Positions 11,880 to 24,913 of a stretch of DNA of 64,000 nucleotides are shown in pieces. The position numbers and the translations under genes are program-made. The stretch is from Ptiloglossa arizonensis (Eukaryota; Arthropoda; Insecta; Hymenoptera; Colletidae): NCBI RefSeq assembly GCF_051014685.1, contig NW_027478522.1, positions 682,001 through 746,000 on the forward strand, written 5' to 3'. Below the pieces are notes generated by a model. It was not told where the DNA came from, did no database searches, and was given only the letters and a program-made list of their open reading frames with translations. Position 1 is the stretch's first letter, and every line of letters begins with the position of its first letter.

Positions 11880-14800
11880 TCCGCAAAATTTCTGTTGCAT
11901 CTGAAAGTAGAAACCCGCCCGATTACAACGGTATGCGTACTTTTCCCCTAGGCCGTTCTAGTTATTCGTCTCGAGCATCAGAACTGCGAAAATTTTGAGT
12001 TTCTCAAGCGTTTCTTACCTCCAAACTGCCATATCTCGCGAACGGATTGACCAATCCGCAAAATTTCTGTTGCATCTGAAAGTAGAAGCTCGCCCGATTA
12101 CAACGGTATGCGTACTTTTCCGCTAGGCCGTTCTAGTTATTCGTTTCGAGCATCAGAAGTGCGAAAATTTTGAGTTTCTCAAGCGTTTCTTACCTCCAAA
12201 CTGCCATATCTCGCGAACTGATTGACCAATCCGCAAAATTTCTGTTGCATCTGAAAGTAGAAACCCGCCCGATTACAACGGTATGTGTAGTTTTCCCCTA
12301 GGCCGTTCTAGTTATTCGTCTCGAGCATCAGAACTGCGAAACTTTTGAGTTTCTCAAGCGTTTCTTACCTCCAAACTGCCATATCTCGCGAACTGATTGA
12401 CCAATCCGCAAAATTTCTGTTGCATCTGAAAGTAGAAACCCGCCCGATTACAACGGTATGTGTAGTTTTCCCCTAGGTCATTCTAGTTCTTCGTTTCGAG
12501 CATCAGAACTGCGAATATTTTGAGTTCCTCAAGCGTTTCTTACTTACAAACTGCCACATCTCGCGAACGGATCGACCAATCCGCAAAATTTCTGTGGTAT
12601 CTGAAAGTAGAAACTCGGCCAATTACAACGGTATGTGTACTTTTCCCCTAGGCCATTCTAGTTATTCATTCGAGCATCAGAACTGCGAAAATTTTGAGTT
12701 TCTCAAGCGTTTCTTACCTCCAAACTGCCATATCTCGCGAACGGATTGACCAATCCGCAAAATTTCTGTTGCATCTGAAAGTAGGAACTCGCCCGATTAC
12801 AACGGTATGCGTACTTTTCCCCTAGGCCGTTCTAGTTATTCGTTTCGGGCATCAGAACTGTGAACATTTTGAGTTTCTCAACCGTTTCTACCTCCAAACT
12901 GCCATATCTCGCGAACGGATTGACCAATCCGCAAAATTTCTGTTGCATCTGAAAGTAGAAACTCGCCCGATTACAACGGTATGCGTACTTTTCCCCTAGG
13001 CCGTTCTAGTTATGCTTGTCGAGCATCAGAACTGCGAAAATTTTGAGTTTCTCAAGCGTTTCTTACTTCCAAACTCCCATATCTCGCGAACGGATTGACC
13101 AATCCGCAAAATTTCTGTTGCATGTGAAAGTAGGAACTAGCCCGATTACAACGGTATGCGTACTTTTCCCCTAGGCCGTTCTAGTTATTCGTTTCGGGCA
13201 TCAGAACTGTGAACATTTTGAGTTTCTCAACCGTTTCTACCTCCAAACTGCCATATCTCGCGAACGGATTGACCAATCCGCAAAATTTCTGTTGCATCTG
13301 AAAGTAGAAACTCGCCCGATTACAACGGTATGCGTACTTTTCCCCTAGGTCATTCTAGTTCTTCGTTTCGAGCATCAGAACTGCGAATATTTTGATTTCC
13401 TCAAGCGTTTCTTACTTACAAACTGCCACATCTCGCGAACGGATCGACCAATCCGCAAAATTTCTGTGGTATCTGAAAGTAGAAACTCGGCCAATTACAA
13501 CGGTATGTGTACTTTTCACCTAGGCCATTCTAGTTATTCATTCGAGCATCAGAACTGTGAACATTTTGAGTTTCTCAACCGTTTCTACCTCCAAACTGCC
13601 ATATCTCGCGAACGGATTGACCAATCCGCAAAATTTCTATTGCATCAGAAAGTAGAAACTCGCCCGATTACAACTGTATGCGTACTTTTCCCCTATGCCG
13701 TTCTAGTTATTCGTTTGAGCATTAGAACTGCGAAAATTTGGAGTTTCTCATGCGTTTCTCACCTCCAAACTGCCATATCTCGCGAACGGATTGACCAATC
13801 CGTAAAATTTCTGTTGCATCTGAGAGTAGAAACTCGCCCGATTACAATGCTATGCGTACTTTTCCCATAGGTCGTTCTAGTTATTCGTTTCGGGCATCAG
13901 AACTGCGAAAATTTTGAGTTTCTCAAGCGTTTCTTATCTCCAAACTGACATATCTCGCGAACGGATTGACCAACCCGCAAAAATTCTGTTGCATCTGAAA
14001 GTAGAAACTCGCCCGATTACAACGGTATGCGTACTTTTCCCCTAGGCCGTTTTAGTTATGCTTGTCGAGCAACAGAACTGCGAAAATTTTGAGTTTCTCA
14101 AGCGTTTCTTACTTCCAAACTCCCATATCTCGCGAACGGATTGACCAATCCGCAAAATTTCTGTTGCATCTGAAAGTAGGAACTCGCCCGATTACAACGG
14201 TATGCGTACTTTTCCCCTAGGCCGTTCTAGTTATTCGTTTCGGGCATCAGAACTGTGAACATTTTGAGTTTCTCAACCGTTTCTACCTCCAAACTGCCAT
14301 ATCTCGCGAACGGATTGACCAATCCGCAAAATTTCTGTTGCATCTGAAAGTAGAAACTCGCCCGATTACAACGGTATGCGTACTTTTCCCCTAGGCCGTT
14401 CTAGTTATGCTTGTCGAGCATCAGAACTGCGAAAATTTTGAGTTTCTCAAGCGTTTCTTACTTCCAAACTCCCATCTCTCGCGAACGGATTGACCAATCC
14501 GCAAAATTTCTGTTGCATCTGAAAGTAGGAACTAGCCCGATTACAACGGTATGCGTACTTTTCCCCTAGACCGTTCTAGTTATTCGTTTCGGGCATCAGA
14601 ACTGTGAACATTTTGAGTTTCTCAACCGTTTCTACCTCCAAACTGCCATATCTCGCGAACGGATTGACCAATCCGCAAAATTTCTGTTGCATCTGAAAGT
14701 AGAAACTCGCCCGATTACAACGGTATGCGTACTTTTCCCCTAGGTCATTCTAGTTCTTCGTTTCGAGCATCAGAACTGCGAATATTTTGAGTTCCTCAAG

Positions 14801-15238
14801 CGTTTCTTACTTACAAACTGCCACATCTCGCGAACGGATCGACCAATCCGCAAAATTTCTGTTGCATCTGAAAGTAGAAACCCGCCCGATTACAACGGTA
14901 TGCGTACTTTTCCCCTAGGCCGTTCTAGTTATTCGTCTCGAGCATCAGAACTGCGAAAATTTTGAGTTTCTCAAGCGTTTCTTACCTCCAAACTGCCATA
15001 TCTCGCGAACGGATTGACCAATCCGCAAAATTTCTGTTGCATCTGAAAGTAGAAGCTCGCCCGATTACAACGGTATGCGTACTTTTCCGCTAGGCCGTTC
15101 TAGTTATTCGTTTCGAGCATCAGAAGTGCGAAAATTTTGAGTTTCTCAAGCGTTTCTTACCTCCAAACTGCCATATCTCGCGAACTGATTGACCAATCCG
15201 CAAAATTTCTGTTGCATCTGAAAGTAGAAACCCGCCCG
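11880..15238 (+). repeat. 17-mer HOR precursor block
   Basis: Segment 11,880-12,918 matches 14,847-15,885 at an offset of 2,967 bp (17 monomers minus 8 bp). The rare CATCAGAAGTGCG variant marks 12,151 and 15,118. Between them, 13,380-14,050 holds a divergent cluster with TTTCACC, CTATGCCG, CATTAGAAC, GGAGTTTCTCATGCG and CAATGCTATG. That cluster reappears at about 21,400 and 22,800. Confidence 0.8.
13380..14050 (+). repeat. Divergent monomer cluster, copy 1 of 3
   Basis: Four consecutive monomers carry a private variant set: TTTCACCTAGG, TTTCTATTGCAT, CCCCTATGCCG, GAGCATTAGAAC, AAATTTGGAGTTTCTCATGCG, CAATGCTATGCG and CCCATAGG. The same set occurs at 21,418-22,090 and 22,814-23,486. This copy alone has a further 1-bp deletion at about 13,711 (CGTTTGAGCATT). 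One-base deletions shift reading phase here, which is why an open frame of 134 codons appears (GTG at 13,466). I judge it non-coding. Confidence 0.8.
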
Positions 15239-18067
15239 ATTACAACGGTATGTGTAGTTTTCCCCTAGGCCGTTCTAGTTATTCGTCTCGAGCATCAGAA
15301 CTGCGAAACTTTTGAGTTTCTCAAGCGTTTCTTACCTCCAAACTGCCATATCTCGCGAACTGATTGACCAATCCGCAAAATTTCTGTTGCATCTGAAAGT
15401 AGAAACCCGCCCGATTACAACGGTATGTGTAGTTTTCCCCTAGGTCATTCTAGTTCTTCGTTTCGAGCATCAGAACTGCGAATATTTTGAGTTCCTCAAG
15501 CGTTTCTTACTTACAAACTGCCACATCTCGCGAACGGATCGACCAATCCGCAAAATTTCTGTGGTATCTGAAAGTAGAAACTCGGCCAATTACAACGGTA
15601 TGTGTACTTTTCCCCTAGGCCATTCTAGTTATTCATTCGAGCATCAGAACTGCGAAAATTTTGAGTTTCTCAAGCGTTTCTTACCTCCAAACTGCCATAT
15701 CTCGCGAACGGATTGACCAATCCGCAAAATTTCTGTTGCATCTGAAAGTAGGAACTCGCCCGATTACAACGGTATGCGTACTTTTCCCCTAGGCCGTTCT
15801 AGTTATTCGTTTCGGGCATCAGAACTGTGAACATTTTGAGTTTCTCAACCGTTTCTACCTCCAAACTGCCATATCTCGCGAACGGATCGACCAATCCGCA
15901 AAATTTCTGTGGTATCTGAAAGTAGAAACTCGGCGAATTACAACGGTATGTGTACTTTTCCCCTAGGCCGTTCTAGTTATTCGTTTCGAGCATCAGAGCT
16001 GCGAAAATTTTGAGTTTCTCAAGCGTTTCTTACCTTCAAACTCCCATATCTCGCGAATGGATTGACCAATCCGCAAAATTTCTGTTGCCTCTGAAAGTAG
16101 AAACCCGCCCGATTACAACGGTATGCGTACTTTTCCCCTAGGCCGTGCTAGTTATTCGTCTCGAGCATCAGAACTGCGAAAATTTTGAGTTTCTCAAGCG
16201 TTTCTTACCTCCAAACTGCCATATCTCGCGAACGGATTGACCAATCCGCAAAATTTCTGTTGCATCTGAAAGTAGAAGCTCGCCCGATTACAACGGTATG
16301 CGTACTTTTCCGCTAGGCCGTTCTAGTTATTCGTTTCGAGCATCAGAAATGCGAAAATTTTGAGTTTCTCAAGCGTTTCTTACCTCCAAACTGCCATATC
16401 TCGCGAACTGATTGACCAATCCGCAAAATTTCTGTTGCATCTGAAAGTAGAAACCCGCCCGATTACAACGGTATGTGTAGTTTTCCCCTAGGCCGTTCTA
16501 GTTATTCGTCTCGAGCATCAGAACTGGGAAACTTTTGAGTTTCTCAAGCGTTTCTTACCTCCAAACTGCCATATCTCGCGAACTGATTGACCAATCCGCA
16601 AAATATCTGTTGCATCTGAAAGTAGAAACCCGCCCGATTACAACGGTATGTGTAGTTTTCCCCTAGGTCATTCTAGTTCTTCGTTTCGAGCATCAGAACT
16701 GCGAATATTTTGAGTTCCTCAAGCGTTTCTTACTTACAAACTGCCACATCTCGCGAACGGATCGACCAATCCGCAAAATTTCTGTGGTATCTGAAAGTAG
16801 AAACTCGGCCAATTACAACGGTATGTGTACTTTTCCCCTAGGCCATTCTAGTTATTCATTCGAGCATCAGAACTGCGAAAATTTTGAGTTTCTCAAGCGT
16901 TTCTTACCTCCAAACTGCCATATCTCGCGAACGGATTGACCAATCCGCAAAATTTCTGTTGCATCTGAAAGTAGAAACTCGCCCGATTACAACGGTATGC
17001 GTACTTTTCCCCTAGGCCGTTCTAGTTATGCTTGTCGAGCATCAGAACTGCGAAAATTTTGAGTTTCTCAAGCGTTACTTACCTCCAAACTGCCATATCT
17101 CGCGAACGGATTGACCAATCCGCAAAATTTCTGTTGCATCTGAAAGTAGAAACTCGCCCGATTACAACGGTATGCGTACTTTTCCCCTAGGTCATTCTAG
17201 TTCTTCGTTTCGAGCATCAGAACTGCGAATATTTTGAGTTCCTCAAGCGTTTCTTACATACAAACTGACACATCTCGCGAACGGATCGACCAATCCGCAA
17301 AATTTCTGTGGTATCTGAAAGTAGAAACTCGGCCAATTACAACGGTATGTGTACTTTTCCCCTAGGCCACTCTAGTTATTCGTTTCGAGCATCAGAACTG
17401 CGAAAATTTTGAGTTTCTCAAGCGTTTCTTACCTCCACACTGCCATATCTCGCGAACGGATTGACCAATCCGCAAAATTTCTGTTGCATCTGAAAGTACA
17501 AACTCGCCCGATTACAACGGTATGCGTACTTTTCCCCTAGGCCGTTCTAGTTATTCGTTTCGAGCATCAGAGCTGCGAAAATTTTGAGTTTCTCAAGCGT
17601 TTCTTACCTTCAAACTCCCATATCTCGCGAACGGATTGACCAATCCGCAAAATTTCTGTTGCATCTGAAAGTAGAAACCCGCCCGATTACAACGGTATGC
17701 GTACTTTTCCCCTAGGCCGTTCTAGTTATTCGTCTCGAGCATCAGAACTGCGAAAATTTTGAGTTTCTCAAGCGTTTCTTACCTCCAAACTGCCATATCT
17801 CGCGAACGGATTGACCAATCCGCAAAATTTCTGTTGCATCTGAAAGTAGAAGCTCGCCCGATTACAACGGTATGCGTACTTTTCCGCTAGGCCGTTCTAG
17901 TTATTCGTTTCGAGCATCAGAAATGCGAAAATTTTGAGTTTCTCAAGCGTTTCTTACCTCCAAACTGCCATATCTCGCGAACTGATTGACCAATCCGCAA
18001 AATTTCTGTTGCATCTGAAAGTAGAAACCCGCCCGATTACAACGGTATGTGTAGTTTTCCCCTAGGT
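15239..18067 (+). repeat. 17-mer duplication, copy 1 (2,829 bp)
   Basis: It matches 18,211-21,039 at a constant offset of 2,972 bp (17 monomers minus 3 bp). Shared rare variants are CGGCGAATT (15,931 and 18,903), GGCCGTGCTAG (16,141 and 19,113), GAACTGGGAAAC (16,521 and 19,493) and AAAATATCTG. I noticed only about four substitutions between the copies. Confidence 0.9.
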
Positions 18068-18210
18068 CATTCTAGTTCTTCGTTTCGAGCATCAGAACTG
18101 CGAATATTTTGAGTTCCTCAAGCGTTTCTTACATACAAACTGCCACATCTCGCGAACGGATCGACCAATCCGCAAAATTTCTGTGGTATCTGAAAGTAGA
18201 AACTCGGCCA
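18068..18210 (+). repeat. Linker between 17-mer copies
   Basis: Less than one monomer of satellite. It carries a GGTCATTC / ATACAAACTGCC half and the start of a GTGGT monomer. The second 17-mer copy begins inside that monomer, at ATTACAACGG. Confidence 0.75.
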
Positions 18211-21039
18211 ATTACAACGGTATGTGTAGTTTTCCCCTAGGCCGTTCTAGTTATTCGTCTCGAGCATCAGAACTGCGAAACTTTTGAGTTTCTCAAGCGT
18301 TTCTTACCTCCAAACTGCCATATCTCGCGAACTGATTGACCAATCCGCAAAATTTCTGTTGCATCTGAAAGTAGAAACCCGCCCGATTACAACGGTATGT
18401 GTAGTTTTCCCCTAGGTCATTCTAGTTCTTCGTTTCGAGCATCAGAACTGCGAATATTTTGAGTTCCTCAAGCGTTTCTTACTTACAAACTGCCACATCT
18501 CGCGAACGGATCGACCAATCCGCAAAATTTCTGTGGTATCTGAAAGTAGAAACTCGGCCAATTACAACGGTATGTGTACTTTTCCCCTAGGCCATTCTAG
18601 TTATTCATTCGAGCATCAGAACTGCGAAAATTTTGAGTTTCTCAAGCGTTTCTTACCTCCAAACTGCCATATCTCGCGAACGGATTGACCAATCCGCAAA
18701 ATTTCTGTTGCATCTGAAAGTAGGAACTCGCCCGATTACAACGGTATGCGTACTTTTCCCCTAGGCCGTTCTAGTTATTCGTTTCGGGCATCAGAACTGT
18801 GAGCATTTTGAGTTTCTCAACCGTTTCTACCTCCAAACTGCCATATCTCGCGAACGGATCGACCAATCCGCAAAATTTCTGTGGTATCTGAAAGTAGAAA
18901 CTCGGCGAATTACAACGGTATGTGTACTTTTCCCCTAGGCCGTTCTAGTTATTCGTTTCGAGCATCAGAGCTGCGAAAATTTTGAGTTTCTCAAGCGTTT
19001 CTTACCTTCAAACTCCCATATCTCGCGAATGGATTGACCAATCCGCAAAATTTCTGTTGCCTCTGAAAGTAGAAACCCGCCCGATTACAACGGTATGCGT
19101 ACTTTTCCCCTAGGCCGTGCTAGTTATTCGTCTCGAGCATCAGAACTGCGAAAATTTTGAGTTTCTCAAGCGTTTCTTACCTCCAAACTGCCATATCTCG
19201 CGAACGGATTGACCAATCCGCAAAATTTCTGTTGCATCTGAAAGTAGAAGCTCGCCCGATTACAACGGTATGCGTACTTTTCCGCTAGGCCGTTCTAGTT
19301 ATTCGTTTCGAGCATCAGAAATGCGAAAATTTTGAGTTTCTCAAGCGTTTCTTACCTCCAAACTGCCATATCTCGCGAACTGATTGACCAATCCGCAAAA
19401 TTTCTGTTGCATCTGAAAGTAGAAACCCGCCCGATTACAACGGTATGTGTAGTTTTCCCCTAGGCCGTTCTAGTTATTCGTCTCGAGCATCAGAACTGGG
19501 AAACTTTTGAGTTTCTCAAGCGTTTCTTACCTCCAAACTGCCATATCTCGCGAACTGATTGACCAATCCGCAAAATATCTGTTGCATCTGAAAGTAGAAA
19601 CCCGCCCGATTACAACGGTATGTGTAGTTTTCCCCTAGGTCATTCTAGTTCTTCGTTTCGAGCATCAGAACTGCGAATATTTTGAGTTCCTCAAGCGTTT
19701 CTTACTTACAAACTGCCACATCTCGCGAACGGATCGACCAATCCGCAAAATTTCTGTGGTATCTGAAAGTAGACACTCGGCCAATTACAACGGTATGTGT
19801 ACTTTTCCCCTAGGCCATTCTAGTTATTCATTCGAGCATCAGAACTGCGAAAATTTTGAGTTTCTCAAGCGTTTCTTACCTCCAAACTGCCATATCTCGC
19901 GAACGGATTGACCAATCCGCAAAATTTCTGTTGCATCTGAAAGTAGAAACTCGCCCGATTACAACGGTATGCGTACTTTTCCCCTAGGCCGTTCTAGTTA
20001 TGCTTGTCGAGCATCAGAACTGCGAAAATTTTGAGTTTCTCAAGCGTTACTTACCTCCAAACTGCCATATCTCGCGAACGGATTGACCAATCCGCAAAAT
20101 TTCTGTTGCATCTGAAAGTAGAAACTCGCCCGATTACAACGGTATGCGTACTTTTCCCCTAGGTCATTCTAGTTCTTCGTTTCGAGCATCAGAACTGCGA
20201 ATATTTTGAGTTCCTCAGGCGTTTCTTACATACAAACTGACACATCTCGCGAACGGATCGACCAATCCGCAAAATTTCTGTGGTATCTGAAAGTAGAAAC
20301 TCGGCCAATTACAACGGTATGTGTACTTTTCCCCTAGGCCATTCTAGTTATTCGTTTCGAGCATCAGAACTGCGAAAATTTTGAGTTTCTCAAGCGTTTC
20401 TTACCTCCACACTGCCATATCTCGCGAACGGATTGACCAATCCGCAAAATTTCTGTTGCATCTGAAAGTACAAACTCGCCCGATTACAACGGTATGCGTA
20501 CTTTTCCCCTAGGCCGTTCTAGTTATTCGTTTCGAGCATCAGAGCTGCGAAAATTTTGAGTTTCTCAAGCGTTTCTTACCTTCAAACTCCCATATCTCGC
20601 GAACGGATTGACCAATCCGCAAAATTTCTGTTGCATCTGAAAGTAGAAACCCGCCCGATTACAACGGTATGCGTACTTTTCCCCTAGGCCGTTCTAGTTA
20701 TTCGTCTCGAGCATCAGAACTGCGAAAATTTTGAGTTTCTCAAGCGTTTCTTACCTCCAAACTGCCATATCTCGCGAACGGATTGACCAATCCGCAAAAT
20801 TTCTGTTGCATCTGAAAGTAGAAGCTCGCCCGATTACAACGGTATGCGTACTTTTCCGCTAGGCCGTTCTAGTTATTCGTTTCGAGCATCAGAAATGCGA
20901 AAATTTTGAGTTTCTCAAGCGTTTCTTACCTCCAAACTGCCATATCTCGCGAACTGATTGACCAATCCGCAAAATTTCTGTTGCATCTGAAAGTAGAAAC
21001 CCGCCCGATTACAACGGTATGTGTAGTTTTCCCCTAGGC
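18211..21039 (+). repeat. 17-mer duplication, copy 2 (2,829 bp)
   Basis: It is the partner of 15,239-18,067. Differences seen are GAGCATTTTG for GAACATTTTG (about 18,802), GACACTCGG for GAAACTCGG (about 19,773), CTCAGGCG for CTCAAGCG (about 20,217) and CCATTC for CCACTC (about 20,340). The join into this copy lies within a monomer, so a GTGGT-type 5' end is fused to a GAAACTTTTGAG-type 3' end. Confidence 0.9.
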
Positions 21040-24000
21040 CGTTCTAGTTATTCGTCTCGAGCATCAGAACTGCGAAACTTTTGAGTTTCTCAAGCGTTTC
21101 TTACCTCCAAACTGCCATATCTCGCGAACGGATTGACCAATCCGCAAAATTTCTGTTGCATCTGAAAGTAGAAGCTCGCCCGATTACAACGGTATGCGTA
21201 CTTTTCCCCTAGGCCGTTCTAGTTATTCGTCTCGAGCATCAGAACTGCGAAAATTTTGAGTTTCTCAACCGTTTCTACCTCCAAACTGCCATATCTCGCG
21301 AACGGATTGACCAATCCGCAAAATTTCTGTTGCATCTGAAAGTAGAAACTCGCCCGATTACAACGGTATGCGTACTTTTCCCCTAGGTCATTCTAGTTCT
21401 TAGTTTCGAGCATCAGAACTGCGAATATTTTGAGTTCCTCAAGCGTTTCTTACTTACAAACTGCCACATCTCGCGAACGGATCGACCAATCCGCAAAATT
21501 TCTGTGGTATCTGAAAGTAGAAACTCGGCCAATTACAACGGTATGTGTAGTTTTCACCTAGGCCATTCTAGTTATTCATTCGAGCATCAGAACTGTGAAC
21601 ATTTTGAGTTTCTCAACCGTTTCTACCTCCAAACTGCCATATCTCGCGAACGGATTGACCAATCCGCAAAATTTCTATTGCATCTGAAAGTAGAAACTCG
21701 CCCGATTACAACTGTATGCGTACTTTTCCCCTATGCCGTTCTAGTTATTCGTTTCGAGCATTAGAACTGCGAAAATTTGGAGTTTCTCATGCGTTTCTCA
21801 CCTCCAAACTGCCATATCTCGCGAACGGATTGACCAATCCGTAAAATTTCTGTTGCATCTGAGAGTAGAAACTCGCCCGATTACAATGCTATGCGTAGTT
21901 TTCCCATAGGTCGTTCTAGTTATTCGTTTCGGGCATCAGAACTGCGAAAATTTTGAGTTTCTCAAGCGTTCCTTATCTCCAAACTGACATATCTCGCGAA
22001 CGGATTGACCAACCCGCAAAATTTCTGTTGCATCTGAAAGTAGAAACTCGCCCGATTACAACGGTATGCGTTCTTTTCCCCTAGGCCGTTCTAGTTATGC
22101 TTGTCGAGCAGCAGAACTGCGAAAATTTTGAGTTTCTCAAGCGTTTCTTACTTCCAAACTCCCATATCTCGCGAACGGATTGACCAATCCGCAAAATTTC
22201 TGTTGCATCTGAAAGTAGGAACTAGCCCGATTACAACGGTATGCGTACTTTTCCCCTAGGCCGTTCTAGTTATTCGTTTCGGGCATCAGAACTGTGAACA
22301 TTTTGAGTTTCTCAACCGTTTCTACCTCCAAACTGCCATATCTCACGAACGGATTGACCAATCCGCAAAATTTCTGTTGCATCTGAAAGTAGAAACTCGC
22401 CCGATTACAACGGTATGCGTACTTTTCCCCTAGGCCGTTCTAGTTATGCTTGTCGAGCATCAGAACTGCGAAAATTTTGAGTTTCTCAAGCGTTTCTTAC
22501 TTCCAAACTCCCATATCTCGCGAACGGATTGACCAATCCGCAAAATTTCTGTTGCATCTGAAAGTAGGAACTAGCCCGATTACAACGGTATGCGTACTTT
22601 TCACCTAGGCCGTTCTAGTTATTCGTTTCGGGCATCAGAACTGTGAACATTTTGAGTTTCTCAACCGTTTCTACCTCCAAACTGCCATATCTCGCGAACG
22701 GATTGACCAATCCGCAAAATTTCTGTTGCATCTGAAAGTAGAAACTCGCCCGATTACAACGGTATGCGTACTTTTCCCCTAGGTCATTCTAGTTCTTAGT
22801 TTCGAGCATCAGAACTGCGAATATTTTGAGTTCCTCAAGCGTTTCTTACTTACAAACTGCCACATCTCGCGAACGGATCGACCAATCCGCAAAATTTCTG
22901 TGGTATCTGAAAGTAGAAACTCGGCCAATTACAACGGTATGTGTAGTTTTCACCTAGGCCATTCTAGTTATTCATTCGAGCATCAGAACTGTGAACATTT
23001 TGAGTTTCTCAACCGTTTCTACCTCCAAACTGCCATATCTCGCGAACGGATTGACCAATCCGCAAAATTTCTATTGCATCTGAAAGTAGAAACTCGCCCG
23101 ATTACAACTGTATGCGTACTTTTCCCCTATGCCGTTCTAGTTATTCGTTTCGAGCATTAGAACTGCGAAAATTTGGAGTTTCTCATGCGTTTCTCACCTC
23201 CAAACTGCCATATCTCGCGAACGGATTGACCAATCCGTAAAATTTCTGTTGCATCTGAGAGTAGAAACTCGCCCGATTACAATGCTATGCGTAGTTTTCC
23301 CATAGGTCGTTCTAGTTATTCGTTTCGGGCATCAGAACTGCGAAAATTTTGAGTTTCTCAAGCGTTTCTTATCTCCAAACTGACATATCTCGCGAACGGA
23401 TTGACCAACCCGCAAAATTTCTGTTGCATCTGAAAGTAGAAACTCGCCCGATTACAACGGTATGCGTTCTTTTCCCCTAGGCCGTTCTAGTTATGCTTGT
23501 CGAGCAGCAGAACTGCGAAAATTTTGAGTTTCTCAAGCGTTTCTTACTTCCAAACTCCCATATCTCGCGAACGGATTGACCAATCCGCAAAATTTCTGTT
23601 GCATCTGAAAGTAGGAACTAGCCCGATTACAACGGTATGCGTACTTTTCCCCTAGGCCGTTCTAGTTATTCGTTTCGGGCATCAGAACTGTGAACATTTT
23701 GAGTTTCTCAACCGTTTCTACCTCCAAACTGCCATATCTCGCGAACGGATTGACCAATCCGCAAAATTTCTGTTGCATCTGAAAGTAGAAACTCGCCCGA
23801 TTACAACGGTATGCGTACTTTTCCCCTAGGTCATTCTAGTTCTTCGTTTCGAGCATCAGAACTGCGAATATTTTGAGTTCCTCAAGCGTTTCTTACTTAC
23901 AAACTGCCACATCTCGCGAACGGATCGACCAATCCGCAAAATTTCTGTGGTATCTGAAAGTAGAAACTCGGCCAATTACAACGGTATGTGTACTTTTCAC

Positions 24001-24913
24001 CTAGGCCATTCTAGTTATTCATTCGAGCATCAGAACTGCGAAAATTTTGAGTTTCTCAAGCGTTTCTTACCTCCAAACTGCCATATCTCGCGAACGGATT
24101 GACCAATCCGCATAATTTCTGTTGCATCTGAAAGTAGAAACTCGCCCGATTACAACGGTATGCGTACTTTTCCCCTAGATCATTCTAGTTCTTCGTTTCG
24201 AGCATCAGAACTGCGAATATTTTGAGTTCCTCAAGCGTTTCTTACTTACAAACTGCCACATCTCGCGAACGGATTGACCAATCCGCAAAATTTCTGTTGC
24301 ATCTGAAAGTAGGAACTCGCCCGATTACAACGGTATGCGTACTTTTCCCCTAGGCCGTTCTAGTTATTCGTTTCGGGCATCAGAACTGTGAACATTTTGA
24401 GTTTCTCAACCGTTTCTACCTCCAAACTGCCATATCTCGCGAACGGATGGACCAATCCGCAAAATTTCTGTTGCATCTGAAAGTACAAACTCGCCCGATT
24501 ACAACGGTATGCGTACTTTTCCCCTAGGCCGTTCTAGTTATTCGTTTCGAGCATCAGAGCTGCGAAAATTTTGAGTTTCTCAAGCGTTTCTTACATTCAA
24601 ACTCCCATATCTCGCGAATGGATTGACCAATCCGCAAAATTTCTGTTGCCTCTGAAAGTAGAAACCCGCCCGATTACAACGGTATGCGTACTTTTCCCCT
24701 AGGCCGTTCTAGTTATTCGTCTCGAGCATCAGAACTGCGAAAATTTTGAGTTTCTCAAGCGTTTCTTACCTCCAAACTGCCATATCTCACGAACGGATTG
24801 ACCAATCCGCAAAATTTCTGTTGCATCTGAAAGTAGAAGCTCGCCCGATTACAACGGTATGCGTACTTTTCCGCTAGGCCGTTCTAGTTATTCGTTTCGA
24901 GCATCAGAAATGC
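21040..24913 (+). repeat. 8-mer duplication block and flanks
   Basis: It contains 21,256-22,432 and its copy at 22,652-23,828 (offset 1,396 bp, eight monomers minus 4 bp), both marked by the rare TTCTTAGTTTCG and by the divergent cluster described at 13,380. Differences seen include TTCCTTATC (about 21,970) against TTTCTTATC, and TCTCACGAAC (about 22,345) against TCTCGCGAAC. The remainder, 23,829-24,913, is ordinary monomers with small private changes (CATAATTTC about 24,112, CTAGATCATTC about 24,176, GGATGGACC about 24,446). Confidence 0.85.

Noticed and set aside
13466..13870. Open frame of 134 codons, plus shorter relatives at 21,504, 22,900, 35,218, 41,265, 42,327, 45,288, 48,261, 49,497, 51,946, 53,696, 56,659, 58,408 and 61,744
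   Set aside because: All are translations of the satellite itself. The ones I checked begin with GTG or TTG, they recur wherever the same monomer variant recurs, and they end at stops fixed by the repeat. No domain, codon bias or gene context supports coding.
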